From contig JAYWVB010000004.1 in assembly GCA_039881045.1 (NCBI GenBank), forward strand, positions 372,001 to 436,000: 64,000 nucleotides of DNA. Direction: 5' to 3'. This DNA is from Chaetomium olivaceum (lineage: Eukaryota; Ascomycota; Sordariomycetes; Sordariales; Chaetomiaceae). Positions within the stretch are counted from its first letter, which is position 1. Every line of letters starts with the position of its first letter. Positions 21,744 to 33,664 of the stretch are shown piece by piece. The notes under the pieces are model-generated. The model did not search any database. It was not told where the DNA came from and saw only the letters and a list, made by a program, of their open reading frames with translations. Both the position numbers and the translations under genes were made by a program.

Positions 21744-24700
21744 TGCGGCAGTCGAATGGATTGATGGAAGGCCAGCCGGCTCCTGTCAAACACGCATGTG
21801 GTGCTGCGGTCTTCTGGCGGTTGAGAGCCGGCAGATGCGAATCAAACACGGTTATGTATTGTACCGCGGTGAGCGAGGCTCGAGGCGAAGCTAGGCGTTT
21901 CCAAGTTCGCGCGCTGTCTGTCCCCCCCAAGGGAGCGTCGCCGCAAACCAAGTAGATGTCGGGTCCGTTTGCTGCAGTACTGAAAGATTTTTTCTTCAAA
22001 ACCCTCGAAACCGTTTCATCAGATAGCGCCCCTTTTCGGGAACACTGTCTCCTTGCTGCAAAAAGGATTCGTCGGCCACAACAGACGGCTGCGTGACTGG
22101 GACCAATGGTCAGGCGAGATCCGGCAAGACACGCACCGGGCGGATGGGGATTGGCGTGCTGTTCCAAGGCTGGCCGTGCCGTGCGACCACACCGCCGATG
22201 TGTGCCGTATTCAAATCGGCTGCCGCTGCCTCGAGCAGCTGGAGCGGGTGAAGGTGAAAAAAGAAGGCTGCTGCATGAGTGGCCGAAGGCCCGATGGTCA
22301 AACGGAGAGGCGGAGGTCACCTAATGAGGTATTCATGCAGCCGAGAATACACAGCACCCTGCCGTACACTCCCTCCCTGGCAACCTGCAAGCACGGACGG
22401 CAGCGGGAGGAAACACTGCAGGGGTCCCGATGGATGACCAGTGCTGGAGTGCACACGTACAAATGGGAGAGAGATGTGGAGAGCTGCCTCAGGGAAAAGT
22501 TGTTGAATGACGGACGGATGGCAATCGGGAATCACCTTCTGGACCGTCCCTCACCGCGAGGCTTCCCGCCCTCCTCATCCCTGCCGCCATCCCACTTCTT
22601 GAGTGTGTCATGTGGGGTAAGTACCGGCGAGCTTGCGTCCCTGTCTCCCTGTCACCACCCTCAGCGACGAGAAACTTTTGTGGATGGCTGGGCTCAGGGG
22701 TTTCCATTGGCTGGCAGGCTGCAGGGATGGATGGGGGATCCAATCCTGAATGGGACGAACCGTCGTCTCAGTCCCGAATCTTGGGCGCGTGTGGCGTGGA
22801 GATTTCCCTAACCAAAGTATCTTCGCTGACCTTTCGTCCCTGGCCTGATGGTATCGTCGAGCGCAGTACTTCGTCCAAAAAAGTCTTCTGCGCACTCCAT
22901 ACTCTTAGTTCCTGTATATTCGCTACAATGGATGGCAGCGGCGTTGTGGATGAGACCACCCATATTCACGCCGGTTAAGTTCCACTTAGACAGCCTTACC
23001 CCACAGCCGGCTCCTTGCGACACGTCTGTGCTGCCCTTCCACACCCTCTGGACGTGCGTTGGGTCACGAGGGGAGGAATAGCTGCCACGGGATCGTCAAG
23101 GGTTCCGGAAAAGCGATTGTCTCGTCTACTTGGTGCTGCGTAGTTGAACGTTATCTAACAAGTTTCCGTGTTCGCGCCCGATGGCTCTGGCTTGGGGGTC
23201 GAGCGAGGTTCGCAGCACTTAACTCGGGTAACAGCGCGAAGAGCTCGGGCATAACAACGATTGCGATTGCCCCGGTCACTCAGTGGCAGTTCACGATCTC
23301 GCTGGCACCGCATTCAGTGTCAGGATATGCCGGACGTCGTGGCCAAGAATATCATCTGCGGCCCGATCAAGTCTGAAGCTGCAGAACAGGCGATTGCTTC
23401 CACGAATCGTTATCGCGCATGGCGGGAGCGGGTACTGCTACGTCGCAGACTGGGCAGTCATGCGCCTGTAACAAGGTGTCGGCTACAAGTCGCTATCCGT
23501 ACGAAGTAGCGTCACAAGGTCGAGTTAGAGGTGCAGGCAATGCCAAGTGCAGCCGGGGTAGCAATGTTGTGGTTTGTTTCTGGCTCTCTGTGAAGATGAG
23601 CTGCATCGTGGGACGAAAACACGGTTTCCGCACAGCAAGCTGCCGAGGTTGCCGCAGGCTGCGCCCCGGGTGATGGTGTTGGCTCCATCTCAAAGTTCAG
23701 TCTCAGTGTTTCTCAACCGAGTCTAAAGACAGTGTCGAGGCCAATATTCGTGCAGTTGATGGTCCACCACGCTGAGGTTGACGGTCTGTTGCGAGGTTCG
23801 TTCGTCGGTGGTTGTCGCTGCATTGGTTTCCAAGTTGCCCCACCAAGGACTGCGGCGGGGTCGGCGCCCAAACGGAACGGGGCTGAATTGACCTCTGGCT
23901 TGCATGCCACGAGCATGCTGCTTCCTCACCGCCAAAGTTATTTTCAAGACAACAACACGCGACTGGTCAACATCTGCTCGACTGCGCAATTTTTCTCCCG
24001 TTGACGCGTCTTTGGCAACCCAGTCGGCATCTTGCGGCTGAAGCGTGGGCATGAACGAACGATGGAACTCGATGCTGCCGGGCGGGACCCGAGTGCTGAG
24101 AAAAGGGGAAGAAACCGCGTACGAATCGACAACTTTAGCACGCCTTCGTACCTCTCAGCCACGCCGCAATTAGCAGCAGCTTGTTTCAGATGACTCCGTC
24201 CATGTGTTGCCGGCCTCTTAACGTAGCCAGAGCGCAAACTCAACTTGTAGTCGCCTGAGGATTGGTGAAGAGGGAAGCAATGGAACGCACTTCCATGTCC
24301 CTGCCTTTTGTCCCGCTCTTCAAGCGCCTATTGGGGCAACAACCCCACCCAGCACCTGCCGGGCATCATCCCCCAAACACAGACCTGCCTTCCTAAATCC
24401 GGAATCACCCACGTCCAAAAGTGAGGTATCTCGTGAAGCAAACAGTTCTAGCACTAGCCTGGATACCTCTGATGACGTGAGATGTTGCTTTTGGGAATCT
24501 GAGACTGCGTGCACATCCATGATTCCCAGCTGCGCCATCTCACTCATGCTTTGTCGCTCATCCGCTGCCAGTGCGATTTGTAACCACTGTTTCTCAACCA
24601 GCCTCCTAGATTACCTCTTCACGCACTCAACGTTTCAACACCGCTTTTCTATGTACCCCGAGTTTTCTTCCTTGGTTAACCCGACTCGACCCGACCCGAC

Positions 24701-24868
24701 CCGACTCGACTCATTGAGGGACTAGCTGAGCAGGAAGAACAAAAGCCTCCTGGACAAAGACACCCGGGCTCCCATCGAGCTCCATATTCCCGAGCCAAGC
24801 ACTGTATTCTTTTACACCGGAAGATCCACCGCATCATCGTCAATTGCAATCACACACCAGACATTATC
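21744..24868. other. 3.1-kb divergent intergenic region without a recognised gene
   Basis: Between the giant gene (-) and the DUF7053-like gene (+). The longest open frame (22053-22811, +) has no domain, no splice-supported neighbours and composition unlike the adjacent genes. No tRNA or transposon terminus was recognised. A pentamer microsatellite lies at its right end. Confidence 0.5.
24681..24711. repeat. Pentamer microsatellite (CGACC/CGACT)
   Basis: About six head-to-tail 5-bp units in the promoter region, roughly 160 bp before the DUF7053-like start codon. Confidence 0.85.
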
Positions 24869-25462
24869 ATGTCACCACCGGAGCCTTTCACCGTTATCAC
24901 TCGAGTGCCTATCCCGGCTTCGCTTCCGCCATCTGCCGTTGTCACAGCACTCCAAACCTACGAAGCCCTCATCAAGCCAAATCCCTACCTTGACCGATAC
25001 GAACGGCGTCCTGTGGACCCGGAAGAGGTGGCGAACGACCCCCTTTTCTCCAAAGACGGTCAGGAACTACAGGCATACGTCGTCTACGACCGTGTACCCA
25101 TCATCCCGGGCGTCGGGTCCTGGGCGACCAAAGAAGTGGCCATACCGTGCGTGTTCCAGCGCTTCGAGCACGGCGTCCGGTGCTGCGCCCACGCTCAGGG
25201 CGGCGTTACGGTGCGGAGCAGCTACGAAGTTAGACGGCGAGGAGAGGTCACGGAAGGACCTGAGCTGGTTGTTGGGCCCGACAGCGGAGACTACGAGCTG
25301 GTCGATATCTCCAACATTGAGTGTGGCGCTCTGGTGAAACCGTTCGTCAAGATGCGGTTCTCGAGTGCCCATCTGGAGCTTCTGGAGCAGGTGGTGAAAA
25401 CCCTCATGCAGCCAAGCGAAGGGCAAAGCGGCAACTTCCAGGCTGGGCCAGCAGGCCCCTAG
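24869..25462 (+). CDS. DUF7053-like fungal protein (SRPBCC-type fold suspected)
   Basis: Single exon, 197 residues, no signal peptide or membrane segment. Features by eye: TVITRVPIPASLPPSAVVTALQ at the start, ALIKPNPYLDRYE, YVVYDRVPIIPGVGSWATKEVAIPC and VQ-type beta strands ending LVKPFVKMRFSSAHLELLEQV. This layout matches the fungal DUF7053 family of small proteins, thought to resemble lipid/ligand-binding START/SRPBCC folds. It is common in sordariomycetes, often beside secondary metabolism genes. Its convergent neighbour 220 bp away is an enoyl-reductase-type enzyme, which may be coincidental. Function is unknown and the domain assignment comes from memory of the family pattern. Confidence 0.7.
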   Translation: MSPPEPFTVITRVPIPASLPPSAVVTALQTYEALIKPNPYLDRYERRPVDPEEVANDPLFSKDGQELQAYVVYDRVPIIPGVGSWATKEVAIPCVFQRFEHGVRCCAHAQGGVTVRSSYEVRRRGEVTEGPELVVGPDSGDYELVDISNIECGALVKPFVKMRFSSAHLELLEQVVKTLMQPSEGQSGNFQAGPAGP

Positions 25463-25682
25463 CCGTGACGGAGGACAGGCTCTGTGTGTTTGTTATAACT
25501 TTGTTTTTTCTCACATGTGCTGTTTTTTGTATTACTCATCACGATATACCCTTCAATCCAGCTTGTGCTCTCCTTCAACCTACAAATCCTAATTCTGAGG
25601 AACGATAGCTTGCCAATTCAATACATTGCAGGCACTTCTGTCCTTGTCATCGACTGTACCACCACTCAATGACGATAACCAC

Positions 25683-26876
25683 TCAGAGAGTATACACCAA
25701 CTTGACGCCACTGACCTTCCCAGCCTTCAGCTCCTGCAGCCCAACCAGCACACCCTCCAGGCCCTTCCCACCGCGGTTGATATCCGTCCTAGCAGGCTTG
25801 ACTTTCCCCTCCGCCAACAACCCGCGCGACACCTCCCAGAACTTCTTCCCAAACTCATAGTCCTCCGGAACCGCCGGGATCAGGCGCCCCTCATCAATAT
25901 GCCCCTTATGAATATCCTCCCCCAGAATCGTGTACCCCAGCCTTGCCCCATTATCCAACTTATCATTCACCGACCTTATCACCTCATCATCGACCCTTAT
26001 CAGCGAGCGGTAGTGGCCCGGACGCGTGCGGCTCAGCGCCGCCGCGCAGATGACCGGGGAGTCGCCCGTGGCGATGCAGTCCCACGCCAGCGTCAGCGCG
26101 TCGGCGTCGTTGCTCCACGCCTTGATGTCCTCCACGACGGTGGGGGAGCGGTAGTCGAACGCCGCGTCGGCGCCGAGAGACTTCACGTACTCGAAGTTGG
26201 ACGGCGAGCAAGTGGTGACTACGCGGTAGCCAGACAGCTTGGCGAATTGGATGCCGAGTAAGCCGGTGGCCGTGCTGCCGCCGTAGATGAAGATCTCGGG
26301 AGGCGGATTGCTGGGGGATGGGGGGTGGGGGGGGCGGCCTCGGCGGTGCCGGGAATGGAGCTGGAGGGCCTGGTAGAGACCTTGGCCTGTAGGAGGGGTT
26401 AGCATCGTTTGGTCGAGTTTGTTCTTTGGTCTGGGGAGAGGGGGGGAGCTGCTTAGGGAGGTACCTACCACCGTGCTGATGGCGACGCCCAGTGTGGCAG
26501 CATCCTCGTCACTCAGGTTGTCGGGGATCTTAATCTGCAGGTCGCCTTTGGCAATGATGTAGTCCGCAAAACCACCGCCGTCGGGTCGCAGCGAGTTGGC
26601 CCCGTGGACAATACCACAGATACGGTCACCATTTTTGAAGGGCTTGTTCACCTTGGGCCCGACCTGCTCGACGATGCCGGCATAGTCGCAGCCTACCCGG
26701 GTCCCTACAACGTTCACACCAATATCGACGTGCTTCCAGTCTGTTGGGTTGAGAGCCACAGCCGTGGTGCGGACGAGGATGTAGTCATCCGGAAGTTCTG
26801 GGAGGGGAACCGTCTTCACTTCGGCCGTCCCGCGCTTGGTGATGACCACGGCATTGATCTCTGATGGGAGCGCCAT
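25683..26876 (-). CDS. MDR-family oxidoreductase (trans-enoyl reductase / ToxD-like)
   Basis: NAD(P)H-dependent medium-chain dehydrogenase/reductase, cytosolic, about 371 residues. Exons 26876-26465 and 26386-25683. The 78-bp intron is a multiple of three, so the frame also reads through it. The GTACCT donor was chosen because it restores the family's VGQGLYQALQL after GVAISTV. GroES-like N-terminal half: ALNPTDWKHVD, GCDYAGIVEQVG. Rossmann half: IFIYGGSTATGLLGIQFAKLSGY with the GGSTATG nucleotide loop, then TTCSPSNFEYVKSLGADAAFDY. No zinc-ligand cluster is present, as in the enoyl-reductase partners of fungal polyketide synthases and in ToxD-like proteins. No polyketide synthase lies nearby, so its substrate is open. 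Confidence 0.85.
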   Translation of the reverse strand: MALPSEINAVVITKRGTAEVKTVPLPELPDDYILVRTTAVALNPTDWKHVDIGVNVVGTRVGCDYAGIVEQVGPKVNKPFKNGDRICGIVHGANSLRPDGGGFADYIIAKGDLQIKIPDNLSDEDAATLGVAISTVVGTSLSSSPPLPRPKNKLDQTMLTPPTGQGLYQALQLHSRHRRGRPPHPPSPSNPPPEIFIYGGSTATGLLGIQFAKLSGYRVVTTCSPSNFEYVKSLGADAAFDYRSPTVVEDIKAWSNDADALTLAWDCIATGDSPVICAAALSRTRPGHYRSLIRVDDEVIRSVNDKLDNGARLGYTILGEDIHKGHIDEGRLIPAVPEDYEFGKKFWEVSRGLLAEGKVKPARTDINRGGKGLEGVLVGLQELKAGKVSGVKLVYTL

Positions 26877-28054
26877 GGTGTAAACTTGGTTACGCGTTTT
26901 TCTGTGATTGACTAGAATTCGTGAAGTGGTTGTTGTCTCAGTGGCAGATGAGTAGGAGGTATCGGTTGGGGATGAGGTCGAGGTTTGGCCAGCAGTAACA
27001 ACGACACAGGTGCGTTTACTTATACCGCTTGAGGGATTATAAACTCCGTCTCCGTGATGTCAAGGCTGCACGTAGGAGATAAGATGTGACCGGCCCGTTC
27101 CATACTGCAGGCACAACCTAAACCCGAAGGCTAGGGCAACTTGGTTTAGGATTGCATGGACGGTCGGGTAACCACCCCGCCCTCCATCGCGGCGGCCCGC
27201 TCGTCACGCAATACGCCACGTCTGGGGGTATGCGGCGGTGGTATGTCCGACAGAAGATAGATTAGTAATTGAGTGTCTACTGTGCTGGAAGCAACATCGT
27301 GAGGAGATGGACGCCAAGTCGGTAATAATACAGTTGCCAGTTGATTCGTTCGGCCTCGTCTAAACTCACCGATCACTCGACGGGTAGCCCACTCCTCGAA
27401 GCCTCTGATGAGCAAGCTTGCGTTGTCTCGAAATAAGATACTCCCGTCAAGGAACTTCGGCTCGTACCTGAGCGAGGGGCTGACAAATGCAACCCATGGA
27501 ACTTGAACTCACATAATAGGTTCCGAGCCGGGGGTTCCGGATACGGAGCACTTTAGGTTCCGGAACGCTGGGTCAAACCATTGGACATCGCGCAAGGAGG
27601 TGTTCGTGGGTGGGCGGAATGATGGAATGTAGCATGGCTGCCGAGAAACAAGAAACGCCGAGCGCTGGCTTTATTTATCTCTAACCATCGCAATCCAGTC
27701 TACAGAAATTCGAGCCCATAATAGCCTGGCCGTGATGATGGCCCTCCTATATTGCCCCAAGCCTTTCCCAAACGCTTTGGCCACTTATCTACTTTCATGA
27801 GAATAAAATACCAACCAAATCATCAACGTCATCAACAACAATCCCACCCACACGATAGAGCCGCGCACCTAAGAAAGAAATAGGTATAAACCAAGGGAGG
27901 TATAAGGCGTATGAATATCATCCATTGGAAAGGGGGATGCAATCCCTCCGTATGCAAAAGTGCACCCAGAGAATTTGGTTGCTGCAACGTGCCCAAAGGC
28001 CCAAGAAGAAAGAAAAAGGGAAAAAGACAAGAAAGCGGCAAGAGGAAAAAAACA
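26877..28054. other. Intergenic, no gene seen
   Basis: Between the MDR gene start (-) and the Crz1 stop (-). It should hold the MDR promoter and the Crz1 3' UTR. No RNA gene or repeat was recognised. Confidence 0.5.
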
Positions 28055-30386
28055 TTAGCGCCCGCCGTAGTCACTAGCGTAGCCCATTTCGCCGAAGTTT
28101 TCTTGCATCCCACCCTGACCGAAGCCGGTGCCGGGCCCGCTGACATAACCGCCATCGTCGTCGCCATCATAGTCACTCGCATCGAAGCTGCTTCTGCCGC
28201 TCAGCTCGTCCTCGATGCCGCTACCACCGCCGCCCATGTCGGCACCTGACCAGTTCATTTGCGCCAGGGCAGGATACTGCGCTAGTAGCGCCTGCGGAAG
28301 CGCATAATTGCCGCTGGCGTCTATCGGGTAGCCGCCAGCGTTGGGGTCCATGCCGGGCGGCATCATCATGCCCTGCGGCTGCATAACGAGACCCTGAGCC
28401 ATGGCTTGTTGGGCCTGCTGCCTTTGGTCCTCGTCCCACTGCCTCATCCGCTCGGATATCTCCTCGTCGAGAAGTGGCTTAATGCAGATGCGGCCCGCCT
28501 CCGACCGGAAATGACGTCCAAGCGCATCGGCGCGGGCAAACCTCCGGCCACAGCCCCACTGCCCGCCGCGTTTGAGTTCTCCCTTGCAAACGAACTTCTT
28601 TTCACCAGAATGAAGGCCCTCGTGCCGTTTTCGGTCATGCTGCCGCGCAAACGCCTTGCCACAGACAGTGCACACGAACGGACGTTCATCGGTATGTGTC
28701 CGGAGATGCGAGCGTAGGTTATATGCTCGGGTAAACCGTTTCGGGCAGAGGGTACACTGGAACGTCGCCGGGTGTTTTTGCACGCGCTTTGCGCTGCCTC
28801 CGCCACCCTCCCCTTGCGCTCCGCCGTTATAGTCGGGATCGACGAGACGGAGCGCCATGACATTATTGGGTACGGCCGAAGTGGACTGGCGCCTCCTACT
28901 CGCCGCGGTGCTGCTTGCGCGGTCAAGAGGGGAAAGTGAGCGGGATGTTTCGAGCCGCGTGCCAGCGGCAGCGTCAGGGGAGAGACCTCCAGAGGCAGAA
29001 GCACTACGGTGGACCCCGAGGAGCGTGGCGCTGCTGTTGTAAGGGTCCGTGACAGCGCGGGGTCGTTGCACCCTTTGGCGCCCTATTTAAGATGAGGTTA
29101 GTTCCACTAGTTGCCAAGACCGCTCGAAAGCCAATTTACATACCTCGCTCTGGTGGTGTAAGTGAATCTATGTCAAGGTTCTTTGGTTGTTCGAAACCGC
29201 TCCGGACAGCAGTCGGCGCGAAGTCAATGTTGATGGAGGGTGGGGCCGGCATCCCTTGTTGCATCTCGGGGGTCTCTTGGAGCTGGGGGAACGCCTCCTG
29301 GGGAGCGTGCATGTACGAGGACGGGCCAAAACCGTTGTTCTGGTTCGGTAACAAGAAGCTGCCCTGCTGGCCCATTTCAGGTAGCTGCTGCGGAAGTATA
29401 CGAGGCGATATGGCAGGACTATGGGACGGGCTCCTTGCACCAGCATGACTCGGGCTGTGCGTGCCAGGGTCCGAGATACTAAAGCTGCCTATCCCGTGCA
29501 ATTCCTGATATAGCGCGGCATCTTGGGGCCGTTGCATCGGGGAGTGGTGATGATCTAGGTGTTCAAATGTGTCTGAGCTAACGAGGTTGGGAGAGGGCGC
29601 AGCCGAGGAGACCTCCGAGTAGTCTGAAGCACTGCGCCTGTGCCCTTGGAACTGAGGCCCCGCGTGAGTCCAGTCCAGCTGCCCCGGCAGGAGTGCCGCT
29701 TCCGGCCCGAGAGAAACATTTCTCGAGTGCCTCCCGGGCGGAGAGGAAAACTGATGTTGGTTGAAGCGGGGGGAGTGGTTTGCGGAGCCGGGCTGTTGCG
29801 GGTCGGGGTTGAGGAGGTGAGGGGGGGTCGGTGTATGGTTTGCCTGAGCCATCATGCTGGGTTCTGGGACGGAAAGCTGTTGCTGACCGTCGTTGCTAAA
29901 AAGTGGGGTGTTGAACTGTGGCTCGCCCGCAGTAGGCGGGAAAATGGTGAAGTCGCCGTCACCGAAGTTGGGCGCGAGGAGGCCAGGCTGCTGCTGCTGA
30001 GACTGCGAGGGGAAGCTACCGGGGCTGGGTGGACCGAAGGGGGAAGACTCGGTCTTGACTTGGCCGGTGAAGTCCTGGGTCAAGTCGAACGCCGTTACGG
30101 CGGAGGGGTTCGTGAGGCCTGGCTGGGAGAAGGGTTGCGGGGCAGATTGCTGATTGCTCAGGAAGCTGCCGGCATTCGCGTCGTAGCCCGAGAAGTCGGG
30201 CTGGGTCACGGGAAATTGTTGGAGAGCTGGGTCGACGAGGTTGACGCCGAGACCGATGGATGAGGCTGCTTCTTCGTTCGGATTGGGGAAGCGAGCAGGC
30301 GACGGCGAGTGGGCATTCCTTATACCCCCACCGGTAGACGTCGCCGAGAGCGAGCGCCCACGGGCATGGGAATGCTGTTGGTCCAT
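28055..30386 (-). CDS. CRZ1: Calcineurin-responsive C2H2 zinc-finger transcription factor Crz1
   Basis: Activator of calcium, cation and cell-wall stress genes. It enters the nucleus after dephosphorylation by calcineurin. Exons 30386-29144 and 29082-28055 give 756 residues; the donor GTATGT and branch AACTAAC fit. The N-terminal half is Gln/Ser/Pro-rich with many SP sites. A PxIxIT-like calcineurin-docking site, PSINID, lies near residue 385. The start MDQQHSHARGRSLSATSTGG is typical of filamentous-fungal Crz1. DNA-binding region: two canonical fingers (FQCTLCPKRFTRAYNLRSHL and FVCTVCGKAFARQHDRKRH) and a third, longer one (FVCKGELKRGGQWGCGRRFA through RHF). The C-terminal tail is acidic and Gly-rich. 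The exon junction yields TPPERGRQRVQR, the usual link to AVTDPYN. Confidence 0.95.
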
Positions 30387-32300
30387 GGGTCGGCAACGGT
30401 CCGTTGCGATCAGGTCCTGCGTGGTACGAAGGTACGTGGTTGTTGCTGTCTTTAGAAGCAGGGCGAGGCAGACTGGTGGACAGGTGCGATCAGCCTTCCG
30501 GGGACAGTGGCAGTGCTGTGAGGCTGTGCCTGCGACGACGACGCGCCTGGGATTCCGGCTGTTACAAGCGTGCAGATGCTTCGCTGGCAGCTCATTCCCT
30601 GTCGAAAATACGATAGGGAGATCCTCCAAGTCGGGCTGCGAACGTTGAACGATGCGCGGCCGTGGGGGAGGCGGTGGTTCGCAATCTGACTGTTCGTAGC
30701 CGCCGTCTCTTTCTCCTCTCCTAAATGAGGATGGAGACACCAAGAGCTTGGAGGGGCCGGGTGTGCGGGTCCCGCTCACTGAGCGGCAGGCGCCAAGCAG
30801 GGTGGAGCACCGGCAGCGAATCGTTCTCGGCTAGCCTCAAGCGGTCCAGCAGCTTCCCGAAACGGAAGTCATTAAGCCCTTCGGTTCAAGTTCTCCTAAC
30901 TGTGCTTCGTCGGCGACCAGCTCGCCGCCGGAAGGGGTCAAACTCTCCACCGACTTCACACGTTGTTTGCTGCGACTACGCTAGCGCGTCGTCTATATTT
31001 GACAAGCGCTCTGCTGGCTGTGAGGCTTTGACCGAGACAATCCTCGACTGTCGTCTTCCTACACTCCAGGGTCTGACTGCCGCGTTTGAGCACCCTGCGT
31101 CTCATAACGTCCCTTCGAACCAGGAATGCGCTCGCGTTACGTGCCTTCTCGTCAGTGCGCTTTGGGCGTCAGCGTTGTCAACTAGCCTGCTTTCAAGGAG
31201 CTTCTAGCCGAGTATCGCAGGGGCAACAAGCTGAGTTGAGGCGGAGCGTCAATCGTGGGCACCCAAACAAGGGCTGCTGTCGTCGCACAAGGACTGATGT
31301 TCCTGGGGTCGCTATCGAAGGAAGCAAGACATAACTCCGACTCAAGGCAAGGAACACAGTGACGAAGATGTGTCGTGTCATCTCTGTTCTGAAGGGAGCG
31401 AGGACACGGCATGAATGATTAGTGAGACACGAAATTGGAATTCTAAAACAGAGTAACGGAATGGAGGTCCGCACTGTCGCCGGGAGTGTTTTCACGAGGC
31501 ATACACGGTAACTACATGTACAAGCATTGGTAATGGTGGTCTCGCACAGGAGATCGGATCATCAGCATCGGTCTCGAAGATCCTGATCAACCAGCCGAAC
31601 CCGCAGCGTCAGAAATCCTACTGATCGCTTTCATTCAAAACGCCCGGTTGATTCGTCGATTGCCCGACTCTTGTGTCACAATACCCCAGCAGCATTTACC
31701 TGCGCCGTGCCCAACGAACGCGCCTAAACCGCAAGACAGTCATTGGACTTGCTGCAGCCCTATACAGCAAGCAAGTATGGGCTAATTTCTTGGCATTGAG
31801 TCGGGCGCGAGCCTGAGTGGAGGGGCACTGGTCGGTCCATGTGGTAACTGCATGGAAGGTTACGCCTGGTGATCGAGAATGGTGGTGTGTTCGGGGGGCG
31901 GAAGGTTCATGGCTAGGTTGTTGGCGTGAAAAAGATACATGAAAAAGTCCCCCGAATATGTTAGGAGTTGGGAAATCCGCTAGTTTCCCATGAGGCTTCG
32001 GTTTGAGAAGCTGTGAGCTCTCGGCAGAGTCTGTGTGGGGGCCATCTTGATCAAGACAGACGTTCGAGACAAAACCCGCTGAATCGCGATATATTGCATC
32101 CTTGCTCCCTAGCAAGTCTTGGTTTCTTTTCTAACGCCCGTACCTTACTTATACAGAGAGAAGAGGGTATATAGTCTATCTCGCCCCAACGCCGCCGACC
32201 AAGGCTCAAGCCCGCCCAGTCCCTGAACCGTTAACGCCCAAGCAAACTCAAGTGTATCGGAAAGTAAATGTTGCCATCCAGCATCCCCCAGAGAGTGACC
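30387..32300. other. Crz1 upstream region, no second gene seen
   Basis: About 1.9 kb between the Crz1 start (-) and the alternative oxidase stop (-). An open frame extends upstream of the Crz1 ATG but lacks the conserved start, so it is taken as 5' UTR/promoter. Confidence 0.5.
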
Positions 32301-33664
32301 TCAGCCAATAACCTCGCGTCGCTCATACCCAGTCGGCTTTAAGGCTGCTTTGGGTTTGTGTTGTTCTTCGCCGACCCGGTACTCGGAAACAAACGGGTTC
32401 GGGTCCTCCTTCTGCTTCAAGTTGCCCAGTGTATGGTTGACTCCACGGTGGACGGCTTCATCGGCTCTGATGTAAAGAATCAGGTCCTTCATCGTCCGCT
32501 TCCCTTCGGGCATGCGCCAGTAGGTGATTGCGATCTCCGGAATCTGGAAGGTTGGGTCGGACCACTTTGGCAGGTCGCCTTGTTCGATCTCGCGGAGCAA
32601 GCGAGTGTATGTGTGCACTGCTTCCTCTTCCAAATAGCCCACAAACCGGTGGGTAATCTTTGGTGAGACGAGGTAGCTGAGAAACATGGCGTTGAAGAAG
32701 ACACCCTGTGCCCCGAGGATCATCGTCTTCATGAACCACCCTACTTCGGCCATTTTCATCAGGGTCATCAGGTGCATCCTCTCGTTGAATGACTCCTCCA
32801 GGAGGGTCTCGATCCAGCCGTTATCTCTCTTGAGACGGCGGAGGGAGTGGAGGTGGCGCAACATGCCCCCAACCATTCCCGGGACGCCCGCGATCGATTC
32901 CAGAAAGATAACTCTCACGAGCTGGAAGATGTAAGTTAGCAGATTGTTCTTAAAACAGGCTGTTGTCGCCTGGGTGGCCAGAAGACACAAAGGCGCGGTC
33001 TGGGGGTGGCTTTGGGGGCGAAGGACTGCAACGGCCCACACTTGCGAGCACATGTACTACCCCCATGGCCAACCCCAACGCCACATCAGGCACCTCGACA
33101 TGGATGGATAGTGTGATTTCGTACCCATTGGGCTTCCGTCAATGGCTTCTCTGCCGCTACAGCGGTGGTAGGGTTTTTCATATCGACTTGCTGCTCCCGT
33201 CCGATGCCCGTGGCAATGTCAGTCGCCCATCTGCGCTTGTCGTTAGCGCCAACTTCTTGCTTGCTTGGAGCTCGAGACACTTACCGGGCCAAGCGGACCA
33301 GCTTCCACGCAACCCAGTCACCCACCGTCTCAGGCGACCTGTGTCCGGGAGTGACCGCTAACATCTCCTCCTCGGTGTAGCCTGGGTGTTCCCAAGCTGG
33401 GGGTGTCTTGCGTATGAACGGCGTGTCCTTAGCGGGGAAGACATCTCGGAGCTGGTTCACAGTTGTCGTCGAGAAGCTTCGTTTGCCGGAGAGAGTGGAC
33501 TGGCGAGAGGCCCGGGACTGACGAGTGATCGCAGCAACACGTAGTGTGGCAGAATAACCAAGCCCGACGGTATGGGCTTGATAGAGGAAGGGTGCCACAG
33601 CGCGGCTCAACTGCGCTGCCTGTTTGGGTGAACAGATCTTCTTGCTTGCTTCGAAGGAGATCAT
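32301..33664 (-). CDS. AOX1: Mitochondrial alternative oxidase
   Basis: Di-iron ubiquinol oxidase of the inner mitochondrial membrane that bypasses complexes III and IV and gives cyanide-resistant respiration. Exons 33664-33285, 33230-33125 and 32921-32301 give 368 residues (donors GTAAGT and GTACGA, acceptors GCAG and CCAG). The first ~65 residues are Arg/Ser/Ala-rich with few acids, a mitochondrial presequence. The core reads GDWVAWKLVRLARWATDIATG. Iron ligands are all present: the Glu of FLESIAGVPGM, Glu and His of NERMHLM, the Glu of LEEEAVHTYT, and Glu and His of ADEAVHRGVNH. The two hydrophobic helices (VPGMVGGMLRHLHSL and ILGAQGVFFNAMFLSYLVSP) fit interfacial binding. The fungal form lacks the plant regulatory cysteine. 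Complete and intact. Confidence 0.97.

Noticed and set aside
22053..22811. 252-codon open frame in the 3-kb gap
   Set aside because: No recognisable domain, arginine/serine-rich chance composition, and overlapping frames on both strands look alike.
25683..26876. Second biosynthetic cluster around the MDR enzyme
   Set aside because: No polyketide synthase, P450 or cluster regulator lies within reach. The neighbours are a DUF7053-like gene and Crz1.
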